Below the pieces are notes generated by a model, which was not told the DNA's origin, did no database searches, and was given only the letters and a program-made list of their open reading frames with translations. Below, piece by piece: positions 8,704 through 17,213 of a stretch of 53,254 bases of DNA (positions are counted from its first letter, which is position 1; each line of letters begins with the position of its first letter). The DNA is from Desulfonatronospira sp964577315 (lineage in GTDB: Bacteria > Desulfobacterota > Desulfovibrionia > Desulfovibrionales > Desulfonatronovibrionaceae), in NCBI GenBank assembly GCA_964577315.1, contig CAZNYT010000008.1, forward strand, positions 1 through 53,254, read 5' to 3'. A program made the translations under genes and the position numbers.

Positions 8704-9421
8704 GGCTCGGCTTGGATATTATTAGAGTCCAGTACTTGGGTTCCTGCTGGCAAAGCTTGCGTATATCCTGAAATACGCCCTGGTCCGGGAATCCGCACCG
8801 GACCACGCCCACGCTGGAATCCATCCTGCCGGTTTCCTCCAGTGCGCCACAGATATCGGATATATTCTTGTAGGCCTTGAGAAAGACCACGTTGTCCACT
8901 TGATTAGACATCTGGCGCAGCTTGTCCCCGCCCTGAACCCCGGAGAGCACGAGCAGGCTTTCCTCGCCTTCCACTAGGGTGGTATTGGTAGCGGCTGCCG
9001 CGGCTTGGAAGGAAGTGATGCCGGGTACGGTTTCGATACTTATCTCCGGGGCATGATCCTGCATGCATTGCAAGAGATAGCCGTAAGTGGAGTAGGTCAA
9101 AGGATCGCCCAGAGTGAGGAAGGCTGCGTCCTTGCCCTGGCGCAGTTCCCGGATTATGGTTTCCACGTGTCCCAGCCAGGCCTTTTGGGCAACTTCCTTG
9201 TCCATGGTCATGGGAAAGGCCAGCTTGGTTATAGGGGTTTCCGGGGGCAGATAGGGCTGGGCGATATTTATGGCCAGGCTGTGGTTGTTCTTGCTGGAGG
9301 AGGCACAAAAGATAACTCCCACGGATTTCAGGATGTTTACGGCCTTGATCGGCATGAGCTCCGGATCTCCCGGTCCAACTCCGATGCCATACAATTTTCC
9401 TTGTTCTTTTATGTTCTGCAT
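8690..9421 (-). CDS. cbiL: Precorrin-2 / cobalt-factor II C20-methyltransferase
   Basis: A 243-residue SAM-dependent uroporphyrin-III-type methyltransferase. It carries the N-terminal YGIGVGPGDPELMPIKAV loop and the GVIFCASSSK segment seen in C20-methyltransferases (CbiL/CobI), then TLGDPLTYSTYGYL and VPGITSFQAAAA. C20 methylation is an early step of corrin-ring formation. Presence of cbiG and cbiET elsewhere in the window points to the anaerobic, cobalt-first pathway, so CbiL is the better name. It sits between the substrate-binding protein gene and cobS in the operon. Confidence 0.93.
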   Translation of the reverse strand: MQNIKEQGKLYGIGVGPGDPELMPIKAVNILKSVGVIFCASSSKNNHSLAINIAQPYLPPETPITKLAFPMTMDKEVAQKAWLGHVETIIRELRQGKDAAFLTLGDPLTYSTYGYLLQCMQDHAPEISIETVPGITSFQAAAAATNTTLVEGEESLLVLSGVQGGDKLRQMSNQVDNVVFLKAYKNISDICGALEETGRMDSSVGVVRCGFPDQGVFQDIRKLCQQEPKYWTLIISKPSHEQS

Positions 9422-9428
9422 GTCTTGA

Positions 9429-10418
9429 TTATTCCTTGCTTTGCACTTTTCTGAAGGAGTTTAGCTTTTTCTTCACTTCGGTGTCGTACAGCTCGGGATA
9501 AAGGTGTTTGCCCACTTGGTAAATGCCCTGGAGAAGGCGCATGGTGGGCCTGGAAACAAGGGCCTCGTCTATGGTGTAAACCCGGTCCTCCTGTACCGCC
9601 TGTAATAGGTGTAGTCCGGAGCGGTTCTTGATCCTTTCCGGGTCGGGCTGGTTCATGGGGCCTTTTTGGGCAAAATAAACCTGGATTTCATCCGCCCGGG
9701 CCAGAAGCCTTTCCTTGCCGTAATCCGCGATGTTGGTTCCCCGGACTTGCCTGGGATTCCGGGCGGCGTTTTTTCCCCCGGCTGCTTCCAGCACGAATAT
9801 GGGCATAGATTCCGGGGCAAAGGTTTTCAGCTGCTGGTGCATGGACTCGAAAAAGGCTCCCTTGGGGTCTTGTATGTCCGCTGTAAGTTCTTGGAGGTAA
9901 TCCAGGGCAGAGCGAAAATTATCCTGCATTTCACCGGCTTGTTCCTGGCGTCCGGTAAGAGTGCCCAGTATTTCCCAGTAGGTATACATTTCTTCTATGT
10001 TGCCGGGTTGCAGGGAAACCACTGTGATACCGGATCGCTCCAGGGTGTTCATAAGCTTGGAATAGCCCCTGTCTATCATGGGCCGGACCAGCACCAGGTC
10101 CGGCTGGGCAGCCAGGATTTTTTCCGGGCCTTCCTGGTAGGAGAAATCCGGTCTTTCCAGGGCCTCTGGTGGGTAGCACTCGTTCATGCCCACGCCGATG
10201 ATCTCCTGGTCCAGGCCCAGGCTGAACAGGTTCTCGGTATGGGCCCCGTACAGGGAAATTATCCGTTCATAGGGCTCGTCCACCTGGATTTGCCTCCCAC
10301 CCTGGTCCTGGATGCGGTGGGAATCCAGGATGCGCATTTCCGAGGCCAGGGCCGGACCGCAAACAACCAACAGCAAAAAAAGTCCCAAGATTGGTGTGAG
10401 CAAGTTTTTAAAAGTCAT
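9429..10418 (-). CDS. btuF: Periplasmic corrinoid/iron-type ABC transporter substrate-binding protein
   Basis: A 329-residue protein with a cleavable signal peptide (residues about 1-25, hydrophobic run ending PALASEM). It has the two-lobed cluster A-II binding fold typical of BtuF/FepB-like proteins (ERIISLYGAHTENLFSLGL, PDLVLVRP, SRPTMRLLQGI). It follows the permease and ATPase genes, though a MITE of about 150 bp and a low-complexity run separate it from btuD. Riboswitch control and cobalamin genes on both sides make corrinoid the likely cargo. Iron-siderophore or cobalt-chelate transport cannot be ruled out on fold alone. Confidence 0.82.
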   Translation of the reverse strand: MTFKNLLTPILGLFLLLVVCGPALASEMRILDSHRIQDQGGRQIQVDEPYERIISLYGAHTENLFSLGLDQEIIGVGMNECYPPEALERPDFSYQEGPEKILAAQPDLVLVRPMIDRGYSKLMNTLERSGITVVSLQPGNIEEMYTYWEILGTLTGRQEQAGEMQDNFRSALDYLQELTADIQDPKGAFFESMHQQLKTFAPESMPIFVLEAAGGKNAARNPRQVRGTNIADYGKERLLARADEIQVYFAQKGPMNQPDPERIKNRSGLHLLQAVQEDRVYTIDEALVSRPTMRLLQGIYQVGKHLYPELYDTEVKKKLNSFRKVQSKE

Positions 10419-10449
10419 GGACGTGTTTTTGTTGTGGGTTATTGGTTAA

Positions 10450-10601
10450 CTTGAGAGTTAAAAGTTATCCGTTATCAGTTAATGGTTAAAGGTCAAAAGC
10501 CAATAATTTTAGAGCGTTATAGCTGGATGGCTGCAGACAGTTGTAACTCCGAAAAAATAAAGTTAATCTAGATAGTTGCACGAAGACTTTTGACTCACCA
10601 G
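10450..10601. mobile_element. MITE family 1, copy B (between btuD and btuF)
   Basis: A 152-bp element bounded by CTTGAGAGTTAAAAG on the left and CTTTTGACTCACCAG on the right, which form imperfect terminal inverted repeats. The left arm runs on into TTATCCGTTATCAGTTAATGG as in the other copies. It lies in the middle of the riboswitch-led operon, so the long transcript must pass through it. It has no coding capacity. Confidence 0.7.
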
Positions 10602-10611
10602 TGGTTAAATC

Positions 10612-10690
10612 CTGGAATCAATCCCTAAATCCCTAAATCCCTGAATTCCTCAATCCCTCAATCCCTAAATCCCTGAATTCCAGAATTCTA
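10612..10690. repeat. Low-complexity degenerate tandem run of AATCCC(T)AA / GAATTCC units
   Basis: About 80 bp made of near-repeats such as ATCCCTAAATCCCTAAATCC, CTCAATCCC and CTGAATTCCAG. The run ends within the stop of btuD. Similar but shorter stretches occur just after the stop codons of cbiET (18541-18590) and sat-cysC (19908-19940). Confidence 0.75.
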
Positions 10691-11461
10691 AATCCTGAAC
10701 ACCACCTGGGTGGACTGGGCATAGGTATCATAATAAACCTTGCCCCGGACCCCGAAGACCAGCTCCAGATTCTCCGGGGTGAGCACCTCGGTGGTGGGGC
10801 CATGGAGCATGATCCTGCCCTGCTTGAAGAATATCAGCTCGTGGCAGAAGGCGGCTGCCAGGTTGATATCCTGGAACACGGCAAAAACCGTGGTTTGCTC
10901 CTGTTGGTTCCGGTCCCGGACCAGGGACAACAGGTGCAGGCCGTGCTTGATATCCAGGCTGGCAGTGGCCTCGTCCAGGATGAGAACCGGCGTATTCTGG
11001 ACCAAAGCCCGGGCGAACACCACCCTTTGCCTCTCTCCGCCGCTAAGTTCAGTTACCCGCCTGTCCTGGAGCTGGTTCAACCCGGTTTGTTCCAGTACAT
11101 CTCGGACTATATCCAGGTCCTTGGTTCCGGGAGAGGAGAACCTGGGCAAAAAGGGATATCTCCCCATAAGCAGTACCTCCAGGACCTGGAAGGGAAAGTT
11201 CATCCGGTAGTCCTGGGGGACCAGAGCGATTTCCCTGGAGAGCTGTTTACGGGAGTAGTGGTTCAGATTGTTCCCGTTGTAGTTTATTTTTCCTTGGCTG
11301 GGGGTCTTGTGCCGGATAAGGAGATCCAGCCAAGTAGTCTTTCCGCTCCCGTTGGGACCCAGAACACCGTATATTTTTCCGGGGGGCAGATTTATGTTTA
11401 TATCATGCAAAATAGTGGTTTTGTCCAAACCGTAGTGCACGCCGTCCATGTTGAAGGCCAT
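10688..11461 (-). CDS. btuD: Corrinoid-type ABC transporter ATP-binding protein
   Basis: A 257-residue ABC ATPase with Walker A GPNGSGKTTW, signature LSGGERQRVVFARAL and Walker B VLILDEATASLD. The FecE/BtuD subfamily assignment follows from length, the DYRMNFPF Q-loop region and the neighbouring FecCD-type permease, which it follows by 3 nt. It would power import of corrinoids by the BtuC-like membrane protein. All catalytic motifs are intact. Its stop lies in a low-complexity run that precedes a MITE and then btuF. Confidence 0.9.
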   Translation of the reverse strand: MAFNMDGVHYGLDKTTILHDININLPPGKIYGVLGPNGSGKTTWLDLLIRHKTPSQGKINYNGNNLNHYSRKQLSREIALVPQDYRMNFPFQVLEVLLMGRYPFLPRFSSPGTKDLDIVRDVLEQTGLNQLQDRRVTELSGGERQRVVFARALVQNTPVLILDEATASLDIKHGLHLLSLVRDRNQQEQTTVFAVFQDINLAAAFCHELIFFKQGRIMLHGPTTEVLTPENLELVFGVRGKVYYDTYAQSTQVVFRI

Positions 11462-11464
11462 AAT

Positions 11465-12490
11465 CTATACCTTGAACTGCATCTGTCTCTTGCGAAAGAT
11501 GTAGCAGAAAAACGGGCCGCCTATTAGGGCGGTGAGCACGCCTATGGGCACTTCTGCCGGAAGCACGGTCCGGGTTACTGTATCCGCAGCCAGAAGAAGC
11601 AGTGCCCCGCACAAGAGGCTCACCGGAAGTAGGCTCCTGTGCTCCGGCCCGGTCAAGGATCGCATCATGTGCGGGATAAGCAAGCCCACGAATCCGATTA
11701 TTCCGGATATGGCCACGCATACCGAGGCCACCAAGGAGGCTGTGATGAGCAGAATCAGCCTGAGCCTAGTGGTGTCCACCCCCAGGGACGCCGCGGATCT
11801 GCTGCCCAAGGATATAAGATTCAGATCCCGGGAATAGTACATGAATACTGCAAAACCCAAAAAAACCAGGCTGGCGGTCAAAAGGAGCTCCGCCCAAGTG
11901 CTGGCTGCAAAGCTGCCCATGAGCCAGAAGATGATAACCGAGACCCGCTCCTGGGCCAGGTACTTGAACAGGCTGATTCCAGCCGAGAGTATGGCGCTGA
12001 CAATCACCCCGGACAGGATAAGGTTGTTCGAGGACATCCCTCCGGCTGTGGCGGAGAGGTAAATCACGAAGAGCAGTGTCAGGCACCCGGCTACGAAAGC
12101 GAACAGGGGCAGGGTGTATATACCCAAAAACTGCAGGTTGAACAAAAGAACCAGGGACGCACCAAAAGCCGCTCCCGAGGATACCCCCAGGGTGTAGGGA
12201 TCAGCCAGGGGATTGAGCAAAAGACCCTGGAAGATAACTCCGGCCAGGGCCAGTCCAGCTCCCACGATAGCCGCGGTGAGCACCCGGGGCAGGCGGACTT
12301 CGAAAATAACGGTGTTGATCAGGGGATCCGCCTGGAGCAAAAGCTCCTGTTGTCCGGTCAGCTTGTAAAAGAGCATCTTTACCGTGGTCAGCACGGGTAT
12401 CTGGACATATCCCATGCTTACCGCAGCCAGGATCATGCCCAGCAGCAAAGAGCCCAAAACGAGCAGTAATACCGGGGTTCTTACACGCAT
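11465..12490 (-). CDS. btuC: Corrinoid-type ABC transporter permease (FecCD/BtuC family)
   Basis: A 341-residue membrane protein of about ten helices with FecCD-family landmarks: RLPRVLTAAIVGAGLALAGV, NPLADPYTLGVSSGAAFGAS, and the cytoplasmic coupling segment GLLIPHMMRSLTGPEHRSLL near the C-terminus. It is the first gene after the cobalamin riboswitch and a terminator hairpin that ends only 10 nt before its ATG, so its translation and transcription should depend directly on low cobalamin. Corrinoid is the expected cargo because of that control. Confidence 0.93.
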   Translation of the reverse strand: MRVRTPVLLLVLGSLLLGMILAAVSMGYVQIPVLTTVKMLFYKLTGQQELLLQADPLINTVIFEVRLPRVLTAAIVGAGLALAGVIFQGLLLNPLADPYTLGVSSGAAFGASLVLLFNLQFLGIYTLPLFAFVAGCLTLLFVIYLSATAGGMSSNNLILSGVIVSAILSAGISLFKYLAQERVSVIIFWLMGSFAASTWAELLLTASLVFLGFAVFMYYSRDLNLISLGSRSAASLGVDTTRLRLILLITASLVASVCVAISGIIGFVGLLIPHMMRSLTGPEHRSLLPVSLLCGALLLLAADTVTRTVLPAEVPIGVLTALIGGPFFCYIFRKRQMQFKV

Positions 12491-12499
12491 GTATTATCC

Positions 12500-12538
12500 A
12501 AAAAAAATCCCCGGGCCGAAGCATTTCGACCCGGGGAT
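12500..12538 (-). terminator. Intrinsic terminator, expression platform of the cobalamin riboswitch
   Basis: On the minus strand ATCCCCGGG pairs with CCCGGGGAT across a CGAA/TTCG-extended loop and is followed at once by a run of eight T. It lies between the riboswitch aptamer and btuC and ends 10 nt before the btuC ATG. This is the layout of a transcription-attenuating OFF switch: cobalamin bound, terminator forms. Confidence 0.9.
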
Positions 12539-12599
12539 GTCCCATTTTCATCCTCGGAATCAAGCGTTTTCCGGGTTGGACTTGAGAGTCCCATCCGGA

Positions 12600-12868
12600 G
12601 GTTCGGGCAGGTCTTCTGACTCCCGGATCGTCCTACTTGCCCAGTTGAATGCAGCCACAGGCTGCCCTGCCGGAGGCAGGATTCAACAAGGGCTTACCGC
12701 GCCTTCCCATCCCCCGCACTTACTTTTTTCTTTAAGGAAAACAAACATCGTAGAAAAGTAGGTGCGAAGGGACAGTGGCCAAAGCGGTTTTCGTCCCCGG
12801 TTACAGCGGTGGGTCCGTCCCTGACTTGCACAGGGTTCCCTATTCAACGCGTGCGGCGTACCCGAACC
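12600..12868 (-). promoter_or_regulatory. Cobalamin (adenosylcobalamin-type) riboswitch
   Basis: The minus strand carries the cobalamin-aptamer signatures in order: CACCGCTGTAACCGGGGACG, GGCCACTG, GGGAAGGCGCGGTAAGCCC and the B12-box-like GGGAGTCAGAAGACCTGCC. A perfect 8-bp P1 helix joins GGTTCGGG (12868-12861) to CCCGAACC (12607-12600). Between the GCCACTG and GGGAAGG motifs an optional stem is unusually long and AT-rich (12716-12765). Downstream lies a strong terminator and then btuC. It should shut off corrinoid uptake and late cobamide synthesis genes when cobalamin is plentiful. Confidence 0.95.
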
Positions 12869-12906
12869 AGCTTTCGTGATATTAGCAGAGGAATTCTGTC
12901 TAGATT

Positions 12907-13181
12907 AACTACAACGAAACTTATTATCCAGAGGTGCGAGAATTCTGCTAACAGGCCTACGTCGCTCAAACAGTTTGCGCCCAGTGTGCAGAACCCTCGG
13001 ACCTAGAGTACGAGTTGCTGTCATAATAGTAAGGCTGTTTATAGAGCCATGGTTACAAAACCAAGCTTCGTTGTATTAAAATATTTAAATATCTTGAAAG
13101 TTACCTAATGTCAACACGTGGGATGGCAAATCCAACTTTGTAAACTGGAGTCTCTTGATGATCAGTTTCGTTGTAGTTAAT
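12907..13181. mobile_element. MITE family 2, expanded or nested copy a
   Basis: Outer ends are AACTACAACGAAACTT (12907-12922) and AGTTTCGTTGTAGTTAA (13164-13180), inverted relative to each other. Inside, CAAGCTTCGTTGTATT near 13068-13078 is a further, decayed end. The first 170 bp match the reverse complement of the 101-bp copy at 49231-49331 (ATAATAGTAAGGCTG, TTTATAGAGCCATGGTTAC), with about 70 bp of extra sequence inserted. It fills the spacer between the riboswitch and cbiB. Confidence 0.65.
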
Positions 13182-13284
13182 GGCGCAGTTCTTTTTTAAA
13201 GTTTACATTTTGGAACGCACAATTTATAAGGCTTGGAACCAATCATTGCCTGATTCAGCGAGTTGACTTCAAGGAGATATTCGT

Positions 13285-14268
13285 ATGCTGGAATGCATTC
13301 TGGTATTGACCGCGGCATTTTTCTTGGACTGGGCTATGGGGGATCCGGTATATCGCCTGCACCCGGTGCGCCTTATGGGAAATGCCATATCCGGGCTGGA
13401 ACGGTTTCTTTTTTCCCGGGGACAGGACGGTTACCTGGGGGGAGTTGTTCTGCTTCTGGGAGTCTTGCTCCTGGTAAACGTCCTGTTTTTGGTTTTGCTG
13501 TACCTGGTTGGGTTCCTGCCTCCTCTGGATCTTTTGTTGTTTATTTACCTGGTTTTCTCCTGTCTGGGACTTAGGGATCTGGCATCTCACGCCAGTCCAG
13601 TGGCTATTGCCCTGAATCAGGACAACCTGAGTCAAGCCAGGAGACTTTTGCAAAAGATCGTGGGCCGGGACGTCAGCCGGCTGGACTCTCCAGGCACCAT
13701 CCGGGCGGCAGTGGAGAGCGTGGCAGAAAACTTCGTGGACGGATTCCTGGCCCTGGTTTTCTGGTTCGTGGTCGGTAGCCTGCTGGGACATCTCCTGGGA
13801 GTTGCTCCGGTGATTATGGGCGTATCCCTGGCCCTTAGCTACAGGGCGGTTAATACCCTGGACTCCATGGTGGGATATAAAAGCTTCAGGTATGAGCGGT
13901 TCGGATACGTTTCAGCCAAGCTGGACGATATACTTAATTACGTCCCGGCCAGGGCCAGCATCCTGGTGATTTCCCTGGCAGCACGGTTTTGCGGTAAAGA
14001 CTGGAGGCGTTCCTTGCATGTGGGCTTTCGGGATCGCTGGAAACACTCTTCTCCCAACGCCGGACACGCCGAGGCGGCTGTAGCCGGGGCGCTGGGGGTA
14101 AGGCTAGGAGGTCCGGTGCAGTACTCTCATGCCCTGGTGGATAAACCCTGGATGGGGGACGAGATAAGGTCCCTGGATCCTGGGCAGATATGGCACAGCA
14201 CTAGGCTGGTTATGTGCGCGTCCTGGATTTCCTGGGGGTTGGGTGTGTTGTTTTTGCTGCTTTTGTGA
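13285..14268 (+). CDS. cbiB: Adenosylcobinamide-phosphate synthase
   Basis: A 327-residue membrane protein with the CbiB landmarks LDWAMGDPVYRLHPVRLMGN, FVDGFLALVFWF, NTLDSMVGYKS and HSSPNAGHAEAAVAGALGV. CbiB amidates adenosylcobyric acid with aminopropanol (phosphate), the step that joins the products of the CobD and CobQ domains encoded across the divide. The ATG has AAGGAG at 8 nt. It is transcribed away from the riboswitch-led operon, with a MITE in the shared spacer. I found no separate riboswitch on the plus strand. Confidence 0.95.
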   Translation: MLECILVLTAAFFLDWAMGDPVYRLHPVRLMGNAISGLERFLFSRGQDGYLGGVVLLLGVLLLVNVLFLVLLYLVGFLPPLDLLLFIYLVFSCLGLRDLASHASPVAIALNQDNLSQARRLLQKIVGRDVSRLDSPGTIRAAVESVAENFVDGFLALVFWFVVGSLLGHLLGVAPVIMGVSLALSYRAVNTLDSMVGYKSFRYERFGYVSAKLDDILNYVPARASILVISLAARFCGKDWRRSLHVGFRDRWKHSSPNAGHAEAAVAGALGVRLGGPVQYSHALVDKPWMGDEIRSLDPGQIWHSTRLVMCASWISWGLGVLFLLLL

Positions 14269-14271
14269 TAA

Positions 14272-14448
14272 CTGGAGAGTTAAAAGTTATCAGTTAATGG
14301 TTAATAGTTGAAAAATAAAGCTTCATGATTTCAAAAGGTTATATCCTAAGAACATCTGGTCATTTGATTGATATCTTAAAAATGCAATAAATCCAAAGTG
14401 TTATACGAAAAATTTTGACTGTCCAGATGATAACTTGAGAGTAAAAAG
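14272..14448. mobile_element. MITE family 1, copy C plus an adjoining half element
   Basis: The left end CTGGAGAGTTAAAAG starts 3 nt after the cbiB stop and the right end TTTTGACTGTCCAG closes at 14426. A second left end, CTTGAGAGTAAAAAG, begins at 14434, suggesting a tandem or decayed neighbour. The interior matches the 17214 copy loosely (GATTTCA, GTTATA(T/C)CC). No gene is seen between cbiB and 14520. Confidence 0.65.
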
Positions 14449-14519
14449 TTAACCCGGTTCAACGTAAAGATAATGTGCCATCAAATAACTTTGCCTGTTA
14501 AGAGAGGAGGTGAAATTTT

Positions 14520-15161
14520 TTAAAAACGATACCCCATGCTTAGACGAAAATTGACCCCGTGGGGATCTATGTCCACCTCATCTATAGATTCCTCACCGTA
14601 AAGAGTATAGCTGTATTCGCCCCGGAAGAATATGCCTTCAGATAATTGATGTTCTACTCCAGCACCTAAACTTAAACCGTCAAACTCCTTGTCATCTGAA
14701 TATTCGTCACCATTAATCCGGATGGTGGAGTCTATGTTGGTCCATTGCCAGCCAAACAATACATACGTAAGTATATTGTCGAATGATACGTATCCTAATT
14801 TTCCGGTAACTCCGTAAGTTTCCTCAATATCGCTCTCAAAAGAGAAATCATCGCCAATTTCAGAAGAGAAATCAGCATTATGAATACCCAGGTTGGCCTC
14901 CACGCCGTAATAAATATTTCTGTGTGCGGCGCCTGTGCCGGCAAAGATTCCGAACTGGTTGAACCCTGCCGCAGATAAACCGTCTATATAATCATCTTCA
15001 TAATTTAGTTCCACACCATAATTTGATAACCCAGTACTACCACCTACGTAAATTCCTGTAAATTCGCTTGCCTTGCTGTAGGTCCCTGTAACTGCCAAAA
15101 TGATCCCTAGTCCTATAACAACAGCCAGAATTGAGCGCCAAGAAAACCGAGTGTTTTGCAT
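14520..15161 (-). CDS. Outer-membrane beta-barrel protein, OmpW/Omp25-like
   Basis: A 213-residue protein with a signal peptide (hydrophobic stretch near residues 10-28, cleavage likely near YSKASEF). Alternating aromatic beta-strands such as GIYVGGSTG, YGVTGKLGYV and GVEHQLSEGIFFRGEYSYTL follow, and it ends in GVNFRLSMGYRF with the C-terminal Phe needed for barrel insertion. This pattern fits the small porin-like outer-membrane family of eight strands. Start: ATG at 15161 is used; an in-frame ATG at 15194 adds 11 residues and cannot be excluded. Its low GC and acidic loops (EDDY, EIGDD) differ from the flanking cobalamin genes. Function unknown. Confidence 0.8.
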   Translation of the reverse strand: MQNTRFSWRSILAVVIGLGIILAVTGTYSKASEFTGIYVGGSTGLSNYGVELNYEDDYIDGLSAAGFNQFGIFAGTGAAHRNIYYGVEANLGIHNADFSSEIGDDFSFESDIEETYGVTGKLGYVSFDNILTYVLFGWQWTNIDSTIRINGDEYSDDKEFDGLSLGAGVEHQLSEGIFFRGEYSYTLYGEESIDEVDIDPHGVNFRLSMGYRF

Positions 15162-15276
15162 AATACACCACTTTTTAGGGGGTTTTTGATACATTTGTGA
15201 TTGGTATCCTTGTCAGCGGGTTTTATAGCTACAGAGACACTTGTTGTCTCCAAGTAAAAATGCTTCCACTGGATAA

Positions 15277-15316
15277 CGCTGTTTATAGAGCCAAGCCCAG
15301 TTTAGCTGTAGTTAAA
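15277..15316. mobile_element. MITE family 2, decayed fragment e
   Basis: The words CTGTTTATAGAGCCA and TAGCTGTAGTTAA match the right half of the family-2 element at 49231 (reverse complement). Only one end survives, and it is degenerate. It sits upstream of the outer-membrane protein gene. Confidence 0.45.
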
Positions 15317-15399
15317 AAAGTTTTAATGATCTTTAGTTGGAAATAGGGTGAGTGTCAATGATACCGTTATAATCCGGGTAGCAATGAATTACGCTTCAC

Positions 15400-16269
15400 T
15401 CATGAACCATTCTCCGGACCCAGGTGATATTTGTCCTTGTACCCGCGCGGGGTGACCATACGGCCTTGGTATGCAAAGGTCTCGGAGCTGCCTACGAAGA
15501 CCGTGGTCTGCATCCCCACAAGGTTGCTGTCCAGCCCGGCCAGGGTGGCAAGGGTCACGCTCTGCTCCTGGCGCATGGCGGATGTGACCAGACCTACAGG
15601 CGTATCCGGCAGACGGTGCTCAAGGATTATGCTTTTGGCTGCTTCCAGTTGCCAGTTTCGTTTCTTGCTTTTGGGGTTGTACAGAATTAAGACGAAATCC
15701 GCTTCTGCTGCGGCCCGGATGCGTTTTTGTATTTTTTCCCAAGGGGTTAGGAGGTCGCTTAGGCTGATGGCTGCAAAATCTGTGGTAAGCGGGGCTCCCA
15801 GCAGGGCCGCTCCCGCCCCCAAGGCCGGAACCCCGGGTATTACTTCCACCCGGATTTGTCCGGGGCCTTCCCCGAAAAAAATTTCGCTTTCGCTGCAGAT
15901 CTCGAATACCAGCCCGGCCAGGGCGTAGATCCCAGGGTCCCCGCTGCAGATCAAAGCGCTGGTCGTTCCCTGCCTGGCAGTGTGTACCGCTTCCCGCACC
16001 CGGTCCACTTCCTTGCGCATCCCGGTGGCAGTAATGCTTTTATTTTCCAGTAGGGGACGGACAAGTTCGATATAGGTGCTGTATCCGAATACATGTTCCG
16101 CATCCTGCAGGGCCTGCCTGGCAGCCATGGTCATGTTGCGTTCGTCACCGGGGCCTATGCCCACTATATACAGCGTGTTTCCGCCACTGCCACGGTCACG
16201 TTGCCGGACTTCTGCTTGGGCACCAGGAGTTTCCCTTGACCGGCTCCCATTATTGCCGCTGCTTCGCAT
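15400..16269 (-). CDS. cobJ: Precorrin-3B / cobalt-factor III C17-methyltransferase
   Basis: SAM-dependent methyltransferase with LYIVGIGPGDERNMT, VFGYSTYIELV, SGDPGIYALAGLV and the CbiH/CobJ-specific ISLSDLLTPWEKIQKRI. It methylates C17 and contracts the ring. The start is unclear. The conserved domain begins opposite the cbiG stop (16164), where only CTG (16173) or GTG (16164, forming TAGTG with the cbiG stop) is close. The first ATG with a ribosome-site-like GGGAG upstream is at 16269, deep in cbiG, and is used here; about 32 extra N-terminal residues would then be non-conserved. Either way the gene is translationally coupled to cbiG. The C-terminus, MVTPRGYKDKY, is complete. Confidence 0.9.
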   Translation of the reverse strand: MRSSGNNGSRSRETPGAQAEVRQRDRGSGGNTLYIVGIGPGDERNMTMAARQALQDAEHVFGYSTYIELVRPLLENKSITATGMRKEVDRVREAVHTARQGTTSALICSGDPGIYALAGLVFEICSESEIFFGEGPGQIRVEVIPGVPALGAGAALLGAPLTTDFAAISLSDLLTPWEKIQKRIRAAAEADFVLILYNPKSKKRNWQLEAAKSIILEHRLPDTPVGLVTSAMRQEQSVTLATLAGLDSNLVGMQTTVFVGSSETFAYQGRMVTPRGYKDKYHLGPENGS

Positions 16270-17201
16270 ACGCTCTCTACTCCCATATGTTTCTGCACTG
16301 TCTCCGAGGGGCTGGGCACGTTTTTCACCTGTCCCAGGATATCCCGAGTAAATCCCATCAGGGGGCGACCCAAGCAATGGGCTAGTTCTAGTAGTCCGGT
16401 CTCGCTGGTCTTTTCCTGGATGGTGGCCAAAAAATCAATGCACTTTGGGCTGAGCCCGTGTTCTTTAAGAACCGCTTGCAAAGCCTCTTCCAGTTCCCGG
16501 AAATCGGTTTTGCTGTTGCAGCCCATCCCAATTACAAGGCTTTTGGGCCGAAGTACCAGCACCCGGTCCGGGATGTTCACTAGCCCGTGATGGATTATAA
16601 TGCCCGGATCCGGGGAAAATTCCGGCTCCTGCACGGCTTGGGTCCAATCAGCCAATTCCGGCTCCAGTATTTTTCGGGGATCGAAGCGTTTTACTTTTTC
16701 CCCGTCAAGCAGAGCCATGCTTATATCCTTGGCAGCTTCCGGGTTTTCAGGGGTAAGTCCCTTTTCCAGGGCCAGGACATCTATGGCCGGGACCCGGGCA
16801 AGATCGGTGGCAGTGGTGATCACCGGGGTAGCTCCCAGATGGGCTGCCATGATTGCTGTCATACGGTTGGCTCCGCCTACGTGCCCGGAAAGTAGGCTGA
16901 TGACAAAGCTGCCGGATTCGTCAATTGTTACCACAGCTGGGTCCCGGTATTTGGACGATATCAGAGGGGCTATGGCTCGGACCACAATCCCGGTAGCCAT
17001 GACAAACACGTGGGTGCGGTAGGAGTGAAAGTAGTCCCATACCGCATCCGTCAGGCGCTGGAAAACAATCGCTTCTCGGGGTCGGTTTTCTATCCCGGAT
17101 TTCAGGTAGAGCTGGGCACCGGAATGCTCCCTGGCTATACCGGCGGCAATCCGCGCCCCTTGTTCCGTGACCGCCCAAACTGCTAGTTGTTTTCTATACA
17201 T
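16164..17201 (-). CDS. cbiG: Cobalt-precorrin-5A hydrolase
   Basis: A 345-residue protein with the CbiG N-terminal pattern (LAVWAVTEQGARIAAGIA), the central FVMATGIVVRAIAPLISSK and LLSGHVGGANRMT motifs, and the C-terminal domain (VIGMGCNSKTDFRELEEAL). CbiG opens the lactone of cobalt-precorrin-5A and releases acetaldehyde, a step specific to the anaerobic pathway. It precedes cobJ and follows cbiF, with a MITE in the cbiF-cbiG spacer. No motif is missing. Confidence 0.95.
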   Translation of the reverse strand: MYRKQLAVWAVTEQGARIAAGIAREHSGAQLYLKSGIENRPREAIVFQRLTDAVWDYFHSYRTHVFVMATGIVVRAIAPLISSKYRDPAVVTIDESGSFVISLLSGHVGGANRMTAIMAAHLGATPVITTATDLARVPAIDVLALEKGLTPENPEAAKDISMALLDGEKVKRFDPRKILEPELADWTQAVQEPEFSPDPGIIIHHGLVNIPDRVLVLRPKSLVIGMGCNSKTDFRELEEALQAVLKEHGLSPKCIDFLATIQEKTSETGLLELAHCLGRPLMGFTRDILGQVKNVPSPSETVQKHMGVESVCEAAAIMGAGQGKLLVPKQKSGNVTVAVAETRCI

Positions 17202-17213
17202 CTAAGTTCTAAG

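Noticed and set aside
10612..10690. CRISPR-like repeat array
   Set aside because: Units are short, degenerate and without spacers; no cas genes are present.
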